Notes: generated by a model from the sequence alone, not told the origin. 64,000 nucleotides of DNA from Streptomyces olivaceoviridis (GCF_014650115.1 NZ_BMUI01000012.1:62001-126000), one strand, 5' to 3'; positions 17,465 through 26,274 are shown, counted from the stretch's first letter. Made by a program: numbers and translations.

Positions 17465-20400
17465 CTAGAGGTGTGCACCGGTCTTTTCCGCCTGCTCCAC
17501 CAGGCGCGCCAGCTCCACCCGGGAGCGGACGCCGAGGGCGGCGAAGACATTGCGCAGGTGGTAGTCGACGGTGCGGGTGCTCACCGACAGGCTCAGGGCC
17601 ACCTCCCGGTTGGTGAGGCCCTGGGCGACGCGGCGGGCGATGCGCAACTGCTGCGGGGTGAGCCGGTCCAGCCCGTCCGGCAAGGTCTCGCCCGAGGCCG
17701 AGGCGCAGCCCCCTCGCACCGCCGCGTCCGCTCCGGCCATCGCCGCCGCCCCGGCCGTCCTCGCCGTCCCGGCCACTCCGTTCGCCCGCAGTTCGGCCGC
17801 CGCCTGCTGCGCCCACGGGCGAGCGCCGCAGCGTTCGAAGCCGAGCAGGGCGGCCCGCAGATGGCCGCGTGCCTCGCGCAGCCGACGGCGTCTGCGCAGC
17901 CACTTGCCGTACAGCAGCTCGGTGCGGGCACGCTCGAAGTCACCGGCGGCCTCCCCGTGCCGCCGCAGGGCCTCCCGGTACAGCGCGTCGGCCGGCTCGG
18001 GCGGAGCCAGCAGAGCGCGACAGCGCAGCAGCTGGGCCGGGGCCTGGCGGTCGGCGTCACACGCCGCCCAGCGCGCGAAGTCCTCGACCGCCTCCCGGGC
18101 CTCGTCCGGCTGCCCGGCCAGCGCGCACGCCTCGACGTAACACGGCACGGCGAGCATCCAGACGGCGAAGTGCCCGCGCCCCGTGCCGGGCCGCACCAGC
18201 GGGCCGAGCCGCTCGGCGGCCTCACGTGGCCGGCCGTGGCCCAGATCGGCGCGGGCGGCGGCCCACTGGGCCAGCGCGGCGGCCTGCGCCAGTCCGTGGC
18301 GTCGGGCGGTGGCCAGCGCGGCGGTCACATGCTCGGCGACGGTGTGCGCCTCGCCCTCGATCGACGCCGCCAGGGCCAGCACGGCGTGGTGATGGGCGGC
18401 CGTGTTGCGCTGCCCGGTGCGGTACGCGCTGCGCAGGCCCTCCTCGGCATGGGCCCGGGCCGACGCATGCCGTCCCGCCCGGAGTTCGCCGTAGGCCAGG
18501 AACTCCAGAGCCCGTGCCTCGTGCACGGCGGACCCGTCCGCGCGGGCCACCGCGAGCGCCCGCGCACCGGCCCGCCGGGCGGCGGTGGTGTCACCGAGCA
18601 ACAGGGCCGCGGAGGCCGCTCGCAGGAACGTGTCGGGGGCGTTCGGTGGGGGTGGGGGCTGCTGTCGAAGGGTGCCTGTTGTGTGGGGGAACTGATCGGG
18701 AGCGCGTGTGGTGTGCGCTTGGCGAGGGTGGCCGGCCGTCGAGGGCGGAAGCTGTTCGGCTCCGGCTCCGGCTCCGGCTCCGGTAGGCGCCTGCGCTGGG
18801 CCGTCGTCGGCCGTGTGCGGCTCTTCGCGGTGGTCGTCGACAGTGTGCGCGAACCGGTCGCGGTGACCGTCGGCTGTGTGCGCGAGCCGTTCGCGTCCGG
18901 TCGTCGTCCACGCACGGTCCACCACCCGCCGCAAGGGCGCGGCGGCCAGGTCGAAGCGGCCTTGCAGGACGGCCCGCATGCCCGCCCGGTGGTCGCGCAG
19001 GGCCAGGGACGGTACGGCGGTGCCGGCCGGCTCGCCCGCGAAGCGGGGACCGGCGAACGGGCGAGGGTCCCGGTCCCCGGGCGACTGCGCCCCGCCATCC
19101 GGGCCGCTCGCCTCTCCCGCGCCGTGCGTACCGGACCACGAGCGGTCCCGGACCGTGCCCTCCGCCGCCAGCGCGCTCAGGCACGCCGCCAGGTCGCCCG
19201 CCGACCAGGCGGCGTCCGCGGCGGCCAAGGCGGCCTCGACGGACCGCTCAGGGTCATACGGAGCGAACAACTCCGCGGCGAGCAGCAAGGTCTCGCGGGC
19301 GTCGTCGACGGGGCCGTCCCACCGCAGCACCGTTCCGCGCAGCAGCTCGGCACGCGCGCGTACCGTCGACGGCGCCGAGCGATCGCGGGCCGTGTCGAGC
19401 AGCCGCAGGGCCCGGTCGGACTGCCCGGCCAGCAGCGCCTGTTCGGCGGCGGCCGTGTACCAGCGGACCTGCCGGGCGCCGTCCGCGGTGAGGTCGGCGG
19501 CGCGGGTGAGGGCCGTGCAGCGCAGTGCGGGCGACACCGCCGGATCCGCCTGGGCCGTGGCGGCGGCGAGGTCGGACGCCAGCGACGGAGCCGGACCCGC
19601 GACGGCCCACGAGCGGTGCAGCAGCGCCGTGAGGCCGTGCCCGTCGGGCAGCGCACGGGCCAGCGCGTCGTGGGCGGCACGGCGCCGCTCGGCCGACGCA
19701 TCGGCGTACACGGTGCGGCACAGCAACGGGCTGCGGAAACCGATCCGGCCGTCGCGAGCACGGAGCAACTCGGGCAGCGGGGGGACGTACGGTGAGAGCC
19801 GGCCGTCACGGCGGTCACCACTGTCGTACGGAGCGGGGTCGTGGTACGACTCCGGTCGGCCGCTGTCGGCGGCACGCGGCCCGCACAGCGGGACGTGCCG
19901 CGGACCGCACCGTCCCTCGGAGGCGTCGAACCGCCGGGACGGCGGGCCGGAGCTCGGCGCGGAACGGTTCTTGTCGGCGAGTGGCCGCGGTGGTGGCCCG
20001 AGGCGGGAGACGCCCGCGGAAATCCACGCGGTCGCGCGCCGCGCGAGGTCGGCGTCGACGGTGGCCTCTTCCGTCACCTGTGCGGCAGCGGCGGTCACGA
20101 GCAGAAGGTCGCGTTGTCCGGGGAGCGCCCCGGTCAGGTGGCCGCCGACCAGCGCCGTCAGCATCTCGGCATCGATCACGGGCCGCGGCAGGGGCGCGAG
20201 CCCGCGCAGCTGGGCCGGGGTCAGGCGGTGGAACACTCGCAGCAGGAGGGCCGGATTGCCCTCCGCCGCGGCTGTGATCTCGTCGCGCACCCCAGGGTCG
20301 AGCCCGTCCTGTGCGATGTCGTCCAGCAGGGCGGCGGCGTCCGGCGTGGACAGGGGAGCCAGGCGCAGCAGCGGCAGGCCGGCGAACTCCGGGTCCACGG

Positions 20401-20863
20401 GACGGTGTCCGGGAACGGTGAGCAGGAGGGCGACACGGCCCCCGTCGGACAGGTGAGCGGCGAGTCGGCCGAGTGCGGACCGGGAGGCGGCGTCCCACAG
20501 GTGGGCGTCGTCGACGCACAGGAGAACGGTCCGGTGCGCGGCCGTGGACCGCAGGGCACCGACGAGTTCCCGCACCGGGTCGGCGGCGCCGACGGCGGTT
20601 GTCCCCGCCGCGTGGCACAACGAGCGGAACCCGGTCAGCGGCTCCCGGCACTCCCCGGCGCGAGCGCGCACGGTCACGACGGGCCCGGCGGTGAAGGCGC
20701 GGGCGACGTGGGCGAGGAGAGCCGAGCGACCTCCTCCCGGCTCGCCGGTCACGGCACAGGCACCGCCGCCACGCAGCCGGTCCGACAACGCTGCCACCAC
20801 GTGCCGTTGGGGACCCGGCCGGTACCGCGGTGAGGCGAGTCCCATGGGCGTCTGTCCGGTCAT
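17465..20863 (-). CDS. Large LuxR-family ATPase regulator (LAL type)
   Basis: A protein of about 1132 residues. An N-terminal AAA/NACHT-like ATPase has a P-loop variant GEPGGGRSALL and Walker B VLLCVDDAHLWD, a long helical TPR-like middle is broken by low-complexity linkers (near residues 310-370 and 600-690), and a C-terminal LuxR HTH reads LTPQQLRIARRVAQGLTNREVALSLSVSTRTVDYHLRNVF. Such regulators often switch on secondary metabolism or sugar use. The ATG at 20863 has AAGG about 10 bases upstream; an ATG six codons later is possible. An 18-bp palindrome overlaps the ribosome site. Confidence 0.9.
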   Translation of the reverse strand: MTGQTPMGLASPRYRPGPQRHVVAALSDRLRGGGACAVTGEPGGGRSALLAHVARAFTAGPVVTVRARAGECREPLTGFRSLCHAAGTTAVGAADPVRELVGALRSTAAHRTVLLCVDDAHLWDAASRSALGRLAAHLSDGGRVALLLTVPGHRPVDPEFAGLPLLRLAPLSTPDAAALLDDIAQDGLDPGVRDEITAAAEGNPALLLRVFHRLTPAQLRGLAPLPRPVIDAEMLTALVGGHLTGALPGQRDLLLVTAAAAQVTEEATVDADLARRATAWISAGVSRLGPPPRPLADKNRSAPSSGPPSRRFDASEGRCGPRHVPLCGPRAADSGRPESYHDPAPYDSGDRRDGRLSPYVPPLPELLRARDGRIGFRSPLLCRTVYADASAERRRAAHDALARALPDGHGLTALLHRSWAVAGPAPSLASDLAAATAQADPAVSPALRCTALTRAADLTADGARQVRWYTAAAEQALLAGQSDRALRLLDTARDRSAPSTVRARAELLRGTVLRWDGPVDDARETLLLAAELFAPYDPERSVEAALAAADAAWSAGDLAACLSALAAEGTVRDRSWSGTHGAGEASGPDGGAQSPGDRDPRPFAGPRFAGEPAGTAVPSLALRDHRAGMRAVLQGRFDLAAAPLRRVVDRAWTTTGRERLAHTADGHRDRFAHTVDDHREEPHTADDGPAQAPTGAGAGAGAEQLPPSTAGHPRQAHTTRAPDQFPHTTGTLRQQPPPPPNAPDTFLRAASAALLLGDTTAARRAGARALAVARADGSAVHEARALEFLAYGELRAGRHASARAHAEEGLRSAYRTGQRNTAAHHHAVLALAASIEGEAHTVAEHVTAALATARRHGLAQAAALAQWAAARADLGHGRPREAAERLGPLVRPGTGRGHFAVWMLAVPCYVEACALAGQPDEAREAVEDFARWAACDADRQAPAQLLRCRALLAPPEPADALYREALRRHGEAAGDFERARTELLYGKWLRRRRRLREARGHLRAALLGFERCGARPWAQQAAAELRANGVAGTARTAGAAAMAGADAAVRGGCASASGETLPDGLDRLTPQQLRIARRVAQGLTNREVALSLSVSTRTVDYHLRNVFAALGVRSRVELARLVEQAEKTGAHL

Positions 20864-20873
20864 TCCCACGACC

Positions 20874-20891
20874 TTACTGACGCGTAAGTAA
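20874..20891. promoter_or_regulatory. Near-perfect 18-bp palindrome over the RBS of the LuxR regulator
   Basis: TTACTGACGCGTAAGTAA pairs at 8 of 9 positions around a central ACGCGT. It lies 11 bp upstream of the chosen ATG (20863) and overlaps the presumed ribosome site. Size and symmetry fit a TetR-type operator; a bound repressor here would block transcription or translation start. No TetR gene is adjacent, so the binder would act in trans or be the LuxR protein itself. Confidence 0.45.
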
Positions 20892-20970
20892 GCGCGGAAG
20901 CCCGGCGTCCGGGCCGCCCGCACAAAGTCTCAGGGGCATCACCTGCGCGTTCCGGGCGAGTTGGCGGGGA

Positions 20971-21060
20971 GCGGTCTGTGCCGCGGCACACCGCGCGCGG
21001 CTCCGGACGGTGCTCCGGCACACCGCGCGGGGGCTTCGAGCGGTGCTCCGGCACGCCGCC
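20971..21060. repeat. Three imperfect direct repeats
   Basis: Three copies of a unit close to CGGTGCTCCGGCACACCGCG begin at about 20972, 21008 and 21041, spaced 36 and 33 bp. Each copy contains a small GTGC/GCAC inverted repeat. They lie in the 270-bp gap between the LuxR regulator and the polyester hydrolase terminator. Function unknown. Confidence 0.6.
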
Positions 21061-21092
21061 GGCGGCGGTCGCCGTCACGGGCGACCGCCGCC
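21061..21092 (-). terminator. Strong hairpin terminator after the polyester hydrolase
   Basis: A perfect 13-bp G+C-rich stem (GGCGGCGGTCGCC and its complement) closes a 6-base loop, 43 bp past the hydrolase stop. There is no U-tract, as usual in Streptomyces. Confidence 0.7.
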
Positions 21093-21134
21093 GGGTCACG
21101 GACAGACGATCAATCCACGGGTACGCGCCCGCGT

Positions 21135-22094
21135 TCAGCCGGTGTGCGGGCAGTTGCCCCGGTACTCCTCGATGGTCAGGCTCGGCTTCGGCAGCGGGCA
21201 CAGGAACTGCTCGTAGCGGGTGTCGTTGTCGATGAACCGCTTCAGCCACGACACGCTGTACTTCGCGATCGTGGTGTTCGAGGTGTTGGGCGTGAAGTGG
21301 GTGGCGCCGTTCAGCTCCAGGTACGCGCGGTCGAGGGAGCTGGGGAGAGTGCTGTAGAAGGGTTCGGCGTGGGTCGCGACGGGAGCGATCGTGTCACCGT
21401 CGGCACCGAAGATCAGAGTGGGTGTCTTGATCTCGGGCCAGGTCTTGTCGAGGTTCCACGGGGTCAGCGGGATCGCCGCCTGCAACGAGGGACGAGACTT
21501 CGCGGCCTCCAGACTGCCACCGCCGCCCATCGAGTGGCCCATCACGCCGAGACGGGTGGAGTCGATACGACCGCGGACCGAACTGCTCCCGGTCAGATAG
21601 TCGAGCGCGGCGAGCAGTTGGTTCCCCCGGGAGTCCGGTTGGTCCAGCGTGGTGAGCGTGTCGATGGTGAAGACCACGAACCCCTGTGACGCCAGGCGCG
21701 GGCCCAGCCAGGAGATGGAGGACTGGGTGCCGGTGTAGCCGGGCGAGACGGCCACGGCCCCGAAGGTGCCGTCGGCGGTGCTGGTCGGGTAGTAGATGGT
21801 GCCCCCGCCGAAGCCGCTGACTGCGAGCCGGGAGACGGTCGTCTCCGACACCGCGTACGGCCCGCGGAGCGCCTCGATGCTCGATTCGGTCGGCGCGGGA
21901 CCACGCTCGAAGGGGTTGTCCGCGCCGTGGGCCGCCGGCCCGCCGAGTGCGGTCAGGCCGAGGACGGCGCTGACGGCGGCGGCGAGGGCCGCGAGCCGTC
22001 CGGTACGACGGCCGCGACGGCTGGTACGCGGGTCGGGGAGGGCCGGGTGCGGACGGTGGGCCGGTGACGTGGTGCCGGTGTGCGGGTGCTGCAC
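21135..22094 (-). CDS. Secreted polyester hydrolase / lipase (cutinase, PETase-like family)
   Basis: A 319-residue alpha/beta hydrolase of the actinobacterial cutinase family (Streptomyces exfoliatus lipase, Thermobifida cutinases). A signal peptide with RRGRR and a hydrophobic core ends near AHGA, giving a mature start NPFERGPAPT. The triad is visible: Ser in GHSMGGGGS, Asp in GADGDTIAP, His in GATHFTPN. SPGYT supplies the oxyanion Tyr and PLTPWN the substrate-stacking Trp known from polyester-degrading members. The two final Cys (FLCP, GNCPH) match the conserved C-terminal disulfide. GTG 22094 follows AGAGGA. It should act outside the cell on lipid or polyester esters. Confidence 0.92.
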   Translation of the reverse strand: MQHPHTGTTSPAHRPHPALPDPRTSRRGRRTGRLAALAAAVSAVLGLTALGGPAAHGADNPFERGPAPTESSIEALRGPYAVSETTVSRLAVSGFGGGTIYYPTSTADGTFGAVAVSPGYTGTQSSISWLGPRLASQGFVVFTIDTLTTLDQPDSRGNQLLAALDYLTGSSSVRGRIDSTRLGVMGHSMGGGGSLEAAKSRPSLQAAIPLTPWNLDKTWPEIKTPTLIFGADGDTIAPVATHAEPFYSTLPSSLDRAYLELNGATHFTPNTSNTTIAKYSVSWLKRFIDNDTRYEQFLCPLPKPSLTIEEYRGNCPHTG

Positions 22095-22169
22095 GACGAG
22101 TCGTCCTCTCTGTCGCGGCGAGCTGCCCGTTCGGCATCGACGGCGCGCGCATGCGTCCGACGGCCGAAG

Positions 22170-22195
22170 GGCACCGCCATTGGGCTGGCGGTGCC
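22170..22195. promoter_or_regulatory. Hairpin upstream of the polyester hydrolase gene
   Basis: GGCACCGCC and GGCGGTGCC form a perfect 9-bp stem with an 8-base loop, 76 bp upstream of the hydrolase start. It may be a leader structure, an operator or a stray terminator. Confidence 0.35.
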
Positions 22196-22446
22196 ACTGT
22201 CGACGCCGGACGGGCATGAGGGGACCGGCAATGTCACCGGTCTCGTCCATCGCGCGCCCGGCGGGCCGCGCCCACTCCACCGGGTCCGCTGCCGATGGGC
22301 CCTCCCACTCCCCCGCTGCCATCCGCCGTTGATCACCTCACCGCGATCAGGGTGAACCAACCGCCAGGGACCGGCGCATGGCCGTCACCCATGCGCGCCC
22401 GACCTACTGGACCAGCGCTGCCGCTTGCGGTGGAGAGGGCGAAGAA

Positions 22447-22499
22447 CGCGGTCGAGGTTGGCGAGGCCGTACGCGCCGGCCTCGCCAACCTCGACCGCG
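22447..22499 (-). terminator. Perfect 22-bp hairpin terminator
   Basis: Two 22-base arms (22447-22468 and 22478-22499) pair without a mismatch around a 9-base loop, starting 10 bp past the stop of the small membrane-protein gene at 22509. Long perfect stems just after a stop are typical Streptomyces terminators. It would also stop readthrough from the other side. Confidence 0.75.
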
Positions 22500-22508
22500 A
22501 GATCCTTC

Positions 22509-22880
22509 TCAGTCGGCTCCGGGGGCTGAGGTCGTGGGCTTGTCGATCGCCTCTGCGGGCGTCTGGGGCGCCGGTGGTGGGGGTGGGAACGCCCCTCCGC
22601 GGCGTAGAACGGCGTAGCCGATGCCGATTCCGGCGGCGACGGGCCACTCAAGGGCGCCTGCCAGCGCGAGGGCGCCGAGCCCGGCGTAGAGGGGAAGTCC
22701 TCCCTTGGCCGGCAGGATGCGCTGGGCGGCGGTAACGGGAAGGGTGACCGCCTTTTGCGCGGCGTGGGCGACGCTGTCGAGCGGGATGGTGATCGTATGC
22801 CGGTCGTGGTCGTGCCGCGTGTGATCGACGGTCGTGTCCGTGGGGACCGCTGCGGGGGGCTGAGCTGTCGTCTGGGTCAT
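22509..22880 (-). CDS. Small membrane-associated protein, unknown function
   Basis: A 123-residue protein. A polar N-terminus with His/Asp (HTRHDHDRHTITIPL) precedes an amphipathic part and two hydrophobic segments (LYAGLGALALAGALEWPVAA and GIGIGYAVLRR), then a Pro-rich tail. It has GGGGTG upstream of the ATG and a strong terminator right after the stop, so it is a real single-gene unit. I do not recognise a named family. Confidence 0.65.
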   Translation of the reverse strand: MTQTTAQPPAAVPTDTTVDHTRHDHDRHTITIPLDSVAHAAQKAVTLPVTAAQRILPAKGGLPLYAGLGALALAGALEWPVAAGIGIGYAVLRRGGAFPPPPPAPQTPAEAIDKPTTSAPGAD

Positions 22881-23111
22881 GTGATCACCCCATCACTCTT
22901 ACCGACCCTTCTACATTATGTCCGACACATGCATGTTTCAGGGCCTGTCCGTTTACGGATCGCCGGCCGACCGCGCAGGAATCAGCGATCAGCGCCCGAG
23001 CAGCTCACCTCTCCCGTTCACCCTTTGTTGGCACAGTTGAGGGATTGAAGCCATTTGCGCGCCCGGTAAGCGGATTTTCCTGAGGAAAACCGGCAAAACC
23101 AGCCGCCTTCG

Positions 23112-23411
23112 ATGTGGCTTGATCGGCTCAAGGACACCGCAGTGCCCCTCACGCTCGTCATCACGCTCCCCCGCACCTCACTCGTTCCCCCGGTGCAGTC
23201 GCTCGTCCGCACCCTCACCCCCCTTGCCGCGCCTCTCCTTGGCATGGTCATCGACGCCAGCGGCCTGGGACTGCCCGCACGTCTCCTGCTTCACGCCGCG
23301 CTGCACACCACCCAGCAGCTACGACACACAAACAGTGAGGAGAGCACGCCTGCGCCGCTCGCGACCGCGGCGACTCCTCTCGCCGGCTCAGGCACGCGTA
23401 CCGCCGCATAG
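23112..23411 (+). CDS. Hypothetical protein
   Basis: A 99-codon frame with typical Streptomyces codon use and a hydrophobic middle (LVITLPRTSLVPPVQSLVRT, then APLLGMVIDASGLGLPARLL). It ends 3 bases from the convergent gene at 23415. There is no good ribosome site before the ATG, and I do not recognise it. Confidence 0.4.
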   Translation: MWLDRLKDTAVPLTLVITLPRTSLVPPVQSLVRTLTPLAAPLLGMVIDASGLGLPARLLLHAALHTTQQLRHTNSEESTPAPLATAATPLAGSGTRTAA

Positions 23412-23414
23412 TTT

Positions 23415-23801
23415 TCAGCGGCGGCGGGCGCGTCGCGGGAGAGTGTGGCGCAGAAGTCTGCGAATGCGGCGCAGTGCGGGCCGGTCCCCACCGGGCCGCG
23501 TGGTACCCGCTCGGCCCAGGGGCACCTCGGGCATCGGCTGTCTGCACCCGGCGATCTCCAGCACGCAGACGGCGGTATGCCCGGTGGCATCGTCGGCATG
23601 AAGAGTGACGCCGAAGGGCTGGGGCGGGTCACCGGGAAGTTCGGCAGCGAGCGCGATGGGCCTGCGGTGTCCCGCCTGCGTGCACTGGTAGCCGACCACC
23701 TTGCCGTCCACCAGCAACTCGGTCTCATGCGCGGCCATGCGTGTCTGCACCGTGACGGAGTGGCCTGCCACGTCGAGATGGAAGCGGTGACAGCGGGACA
23801 C
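23415..23801 (-). CDS. Conserved Streptomyces hypothetical protein
   Basis: A 128-residue protein beginning SRCHRFHLDVAGHSVTV. It resembles a small orphan family in Streptomyces with a beta-rich core (ETELLVDGKVVGYQC, then LAAELPGDPPQPFGVTLHA) and a basic C-terminus (RRIRRLLRHTLPRRARRR). The GTG at 23801 sits 7 bases after GGGAGG; a GTG two codons earlier is too close to the site. Function unknown. Confidence 0.65.
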   Translation of the reverse strand: MSRCHRFHLDVAGHSVTVQTRMAAHETELLVDGKVVGYQCTQAGHRRPIALAAELPGDPPQPFGVTLHADDATGHTAVCVLEIAGCRQPMPEVPLGRAGTTRPGGDRPALRRIRRLLRHTLPRRARRR

Positions 23802-24257
23802 GGGCACACCTCCCAGGCTGCCGTGAGCGGCCCGTCCTCCCAGCGTAAGCGGCGTCCACGGCAGCGGCCCGCCCCGCGGGGAACCAAGTTCCTCCGTTGC
23901 GCTTGTCGCGGCGGCCCGCAGCCGAGCACGGCGGATGCGACCGCGGGTCCGCGCCGTCACGCCCTGGGTCAACCTGCGCGCCACCCGGGTTCCGAACCCG
24001 AGCGGCGGCTCGTTGCCTGGCTGTGAGCTGACCAGGTCTGGCCGGCCAATCCAAAAGGGTGCCACCGACGTATGAGGAGTAGGACCGCAGCCCGGGGTGC
24101 TCTCGTGGCCGGCTGGTTCCGGTGCCACTGAATCTCGGATGCGAGACGTGCATGCGCGGGCGACGCCTACGACGCGCCTCCGCCCCCCGAGGCGGTAGCC
24201 ATCCATCTCGTGCCACTGGAAGGAGCACGAGGCGAGGAAGGAAAGGACGTATCCATC

Positions 24258-24557
24258 ATGCGTGCACCATGCGTGAAGCGTCTCGCCGCGGCGTCCGCCG
24301 CCGGCATTCTGATGGCAGGCGGCGCCGCTATCGGCACAGCAGGCACGGCCGCAGCAGCAGTCGCTGCCGTGCCCGCCCATGTGAACACCAACCGTTGCTT
24401 CGACCACGACGACTGGCGCTGTTTCGACCACGGCGGGTTCCGCTTCGACCACGGCGGGTTCCGCTTCGACCATCGTGGTTTCTGCTTCAACCACCCACGA
24501 GCCTGCTTCGACCACCGCTTCGGCAACCGCGTCGTGATGATCGTCGTGACACGGTAG
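24258..24557 (+). CDS. Small secreted protein with F-D-H repeats
   Basis: A 99-residue protein with a clear signal peptide (KRLAAASAAGILMAGGAAIG, Ala-rich to about residue 37). The short mature part is built from a repeat near C/R-F-D-H-x-x-x-F/W-R (six copies: CFDHDDW, CFDHGGF, FDHGGF, FDHRGF, FNHPRA, CFDHRF), followed by RVVMIVV. Regularly spaced His, Asp and Cys suggest metal binding or a cross-linked wall protein; this is inference. AAAGGA lies 10 bases before the ATG. No family recognised. Confidence 0.65.
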   Translation: MRAPCVKRLAAASAAGILMAGGAAIGTAGTAAAAVAAVPAHVNTNRCFDHDDWRCFDHGGFRFDHGGFRFDHRGFCFNHPRACFDHRFGNRVVMIVVTR

Positions 24558-24819
24558 CGGTGCGGCATCGGGGGCCGGGCCGTGGGCATGGTGCGCCACC
24601 ACGGGCACGGGCGATCCAGCAGACGCGTGTGCCGCTCGTCGAGGCAAGCGCGCCGACCTGTCCGCCGCTGACGGACCGGACGCGCTCGTGCGCCACCCGG
24701 TTGATCAGCGCGGCACAGCTCGCCGGCCTGGAGGAACGCCCACGGCGCCGAGGGACCGGACCGACTGTGCCGGACCGGCAGCTGTGGCCCCCGGGCTTGG
24801 TTAGTCGCCGTCGCCCCAC

Positions 24820-25122
24820 TCACCGGCCGGTCTTCTGGAACAGCGCGAGCTGGTCCTTGACCCAGGGGTCGAACACCGCGAGCCGATGCTTGGACGACGG
24901 GAAGAAGGTCGCCAGCTGGTCCTCGATCCACCGGTCCGTGGGCTGCCGGGCGGCATGGGGGCGGTCGGTGGAGCGCTCAGTGCCACCCGGTACGCCGACG
25001 GCCGGATGGTGTTCGGGCGCCTGGGTCGTGGCCGCCGTCGCGGCACCGCTGCCGATCGCCATGACGCCCGCGGCGAGCACCGTGGAAGCGCCGACGATCG
25101 CGATCCGTCGAGTCATCTGCAT
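24820..25122 (-). CDS. Small secreted protein, unknown function
   Basis: A 100-residue protein. GGAG lies 6 bases before the ATG at 25122. A signal peptide (RRIAIVGASTVLAAGVMAIG, then AATAATT) is followed by a short polar part and an amphipathic C-terminus with two related motifs, WIEDQLATFFPSSKHR and WVKDQLALFQKTGR. The paired W-x-x-DQLA units look like an internal duplication. I do not recognise the family. Confidence 0.65.
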   Translation of the reverse strand: MQMTRRIAIVGASTVLAAGVMAIGSGAATAATTQAPEHHPAVGVPGGTERSTDRPHAARQPTDRWIEDQLATFFPSSKHRLAVFDPWVKDQLALFQKTGR

Positions 25123-25522
25123 GATCTTCTCCTTCTTGCCGGGCCGTGTCGCACTGTCCATCTCGGCGGGACAACGCGTGACGCGTGTTCCGGCAGTGGT
25201 GCGGTCGCGGCCAGACAGCGCGCATACCCGTTCCTGATGCCTCGCACACACACAGGGATATTTCAGGCATCGAAGTTATTTCGTATCCCCTCACCGGCGG
25301 TACAGACTGCTCACCCTGTGCAAGGGTTCCGATTGACGGCTCTGGCCAGCTACGCCCCCAGCCGCTACTGTCCCCCGACCACGGACACGGCGGCGAGCGA
25401 GCAAACCCGCAGGCCGACGGCGTCACCCCCTGGCGCAGGGCGTCCAGGAACAGGCCGCTCCCCCGGGCGCCTCAGCCCAGCGGCGTACCGGCGGGGCGCC
25501 GAGGCTGCGCGGAGGCTTGGTG
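25123..25522. other. Spacer with no recognised gene
   Basis: About 400 bases between two minus-strand genes. It includes a locally AT-richer stretch (about 25255-25345) that could carry the promoter for the secreted-protein gene at 25122. No frame has convincing codon use or a ribosome site. Confidence 0.4.
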
Positions 25523-25768
25523 TCAGGCGGCCAGACTCTGCGGCACCTTGGTCGCTGCGGAGCGTTCCGCTCGCAGCCGTTCCAGGAGGGCGTCAGCGGC
25601 GATGAGGGCTTGGTCCACCGACTGGGTGCCGGTCATGACGCACAGCGTGCGGGAGGCGTCCTCCAACTCTCGGCTGGAGTGGCCGGTGGGGTGCAGGTCA
25701 TGGCGAAAGCGGGCGTCGGCGAAGCGGGCCAGTACCCCGCGTAGTTCCTTCTCCGCAGGCAGCAACAC
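25523..25768 (-). CDS. DUF5133-family protein
   Basis: An 81-residue helical protein starting MLLPAEKELRGVLARFADAR, with the typical RELEDASRTLCVMTGTQSV and ALIAADALLERLRAE. This matches a small Streptomyces-specific family (DUF5133) that I recall as common and of unknown role. GTG start with AAGG 8 bases upstream. Confidence 0.75.
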   Translation of the reverse strand: MLLPAEKELRGVLARFADARFRHDLHPTGHSSRELEDASRTLCVMTGTQSVDQALIAADALLERLRAERSAATKVPQSLAA

Positions 25769-25983
25769 AGCGACAACCTTCTCGAAAGGCGGGCCGTTCC
25801 ACGGGGCCCGCGACGTCGGTGAGCGCGCACCCGCCGGGTGGCTGCACGGCTGGGAACGGTGGACGCGTGCTCAGGGAGTCGTCTGCCCCGACCTGATCAC
25901 CGTATGCACTTTGCTGCCGCACTCCGCTGAGGACATCCCGGCACGGCCCAGACGTGGGTCCCGGCTCTGTCCGTGCCGCGCTG

Positions 25984-26274
25984 TCACTCGTCCGGGTTGA
26001 GCTCGTCGTACACCATCTCCACCAGTCTCTCGGCCTCGGGCGTACGAGGGTCGGCGGAGACCTCGTAGTAGCCGCCCAGGGTCGTGATCACATCCTTGTG
26101 GGAGTCGTCGTGCTCGTGCTGACCGTCTTCCTGTTCCTTGGAAGTCCGGGGGTCGGCGCTCTGCCACCACCAGATCCTGTTCCGGATCTCGTCCTTCGTC
26201 AGGCGGCCGTCCAAGGTGATGTCCCTGCCGTGGACCTTCGCGGTGATCCTCGCCGAGTCCGCGCCGGTAGCCAT
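25984..26274 (-). CDS. Hypothetical acidic protein
   Basis: A 96-residue acidic protein (ITAKVHGRDITLDGRLTKDE, then IWWWQSADPRTSKEQ). The middle is rich in Glu, Asp and His, and the motif SADPRT occurs twice. GGAGAG lies before the ATG. No family recognised. Confidence 0.6.
   Translation of the reverse strand: MATGADSARITAKVHGRDITLDGRLTKDEIRNRIWWWQSADPRTSKEQEDGQHEHDDSHKDVITTLGGYYEVSADPRTPEAERLVEMVYDELNPDE

Noticed and set aside
17327..19795. Long plus-strand frame (822 codons) opposite the LuxR/ATPase gene
   Set aside because: Antisense shadow of a high-GC gene; Arg/Gly/Ala-rich product, no family motif and no ribosome site.
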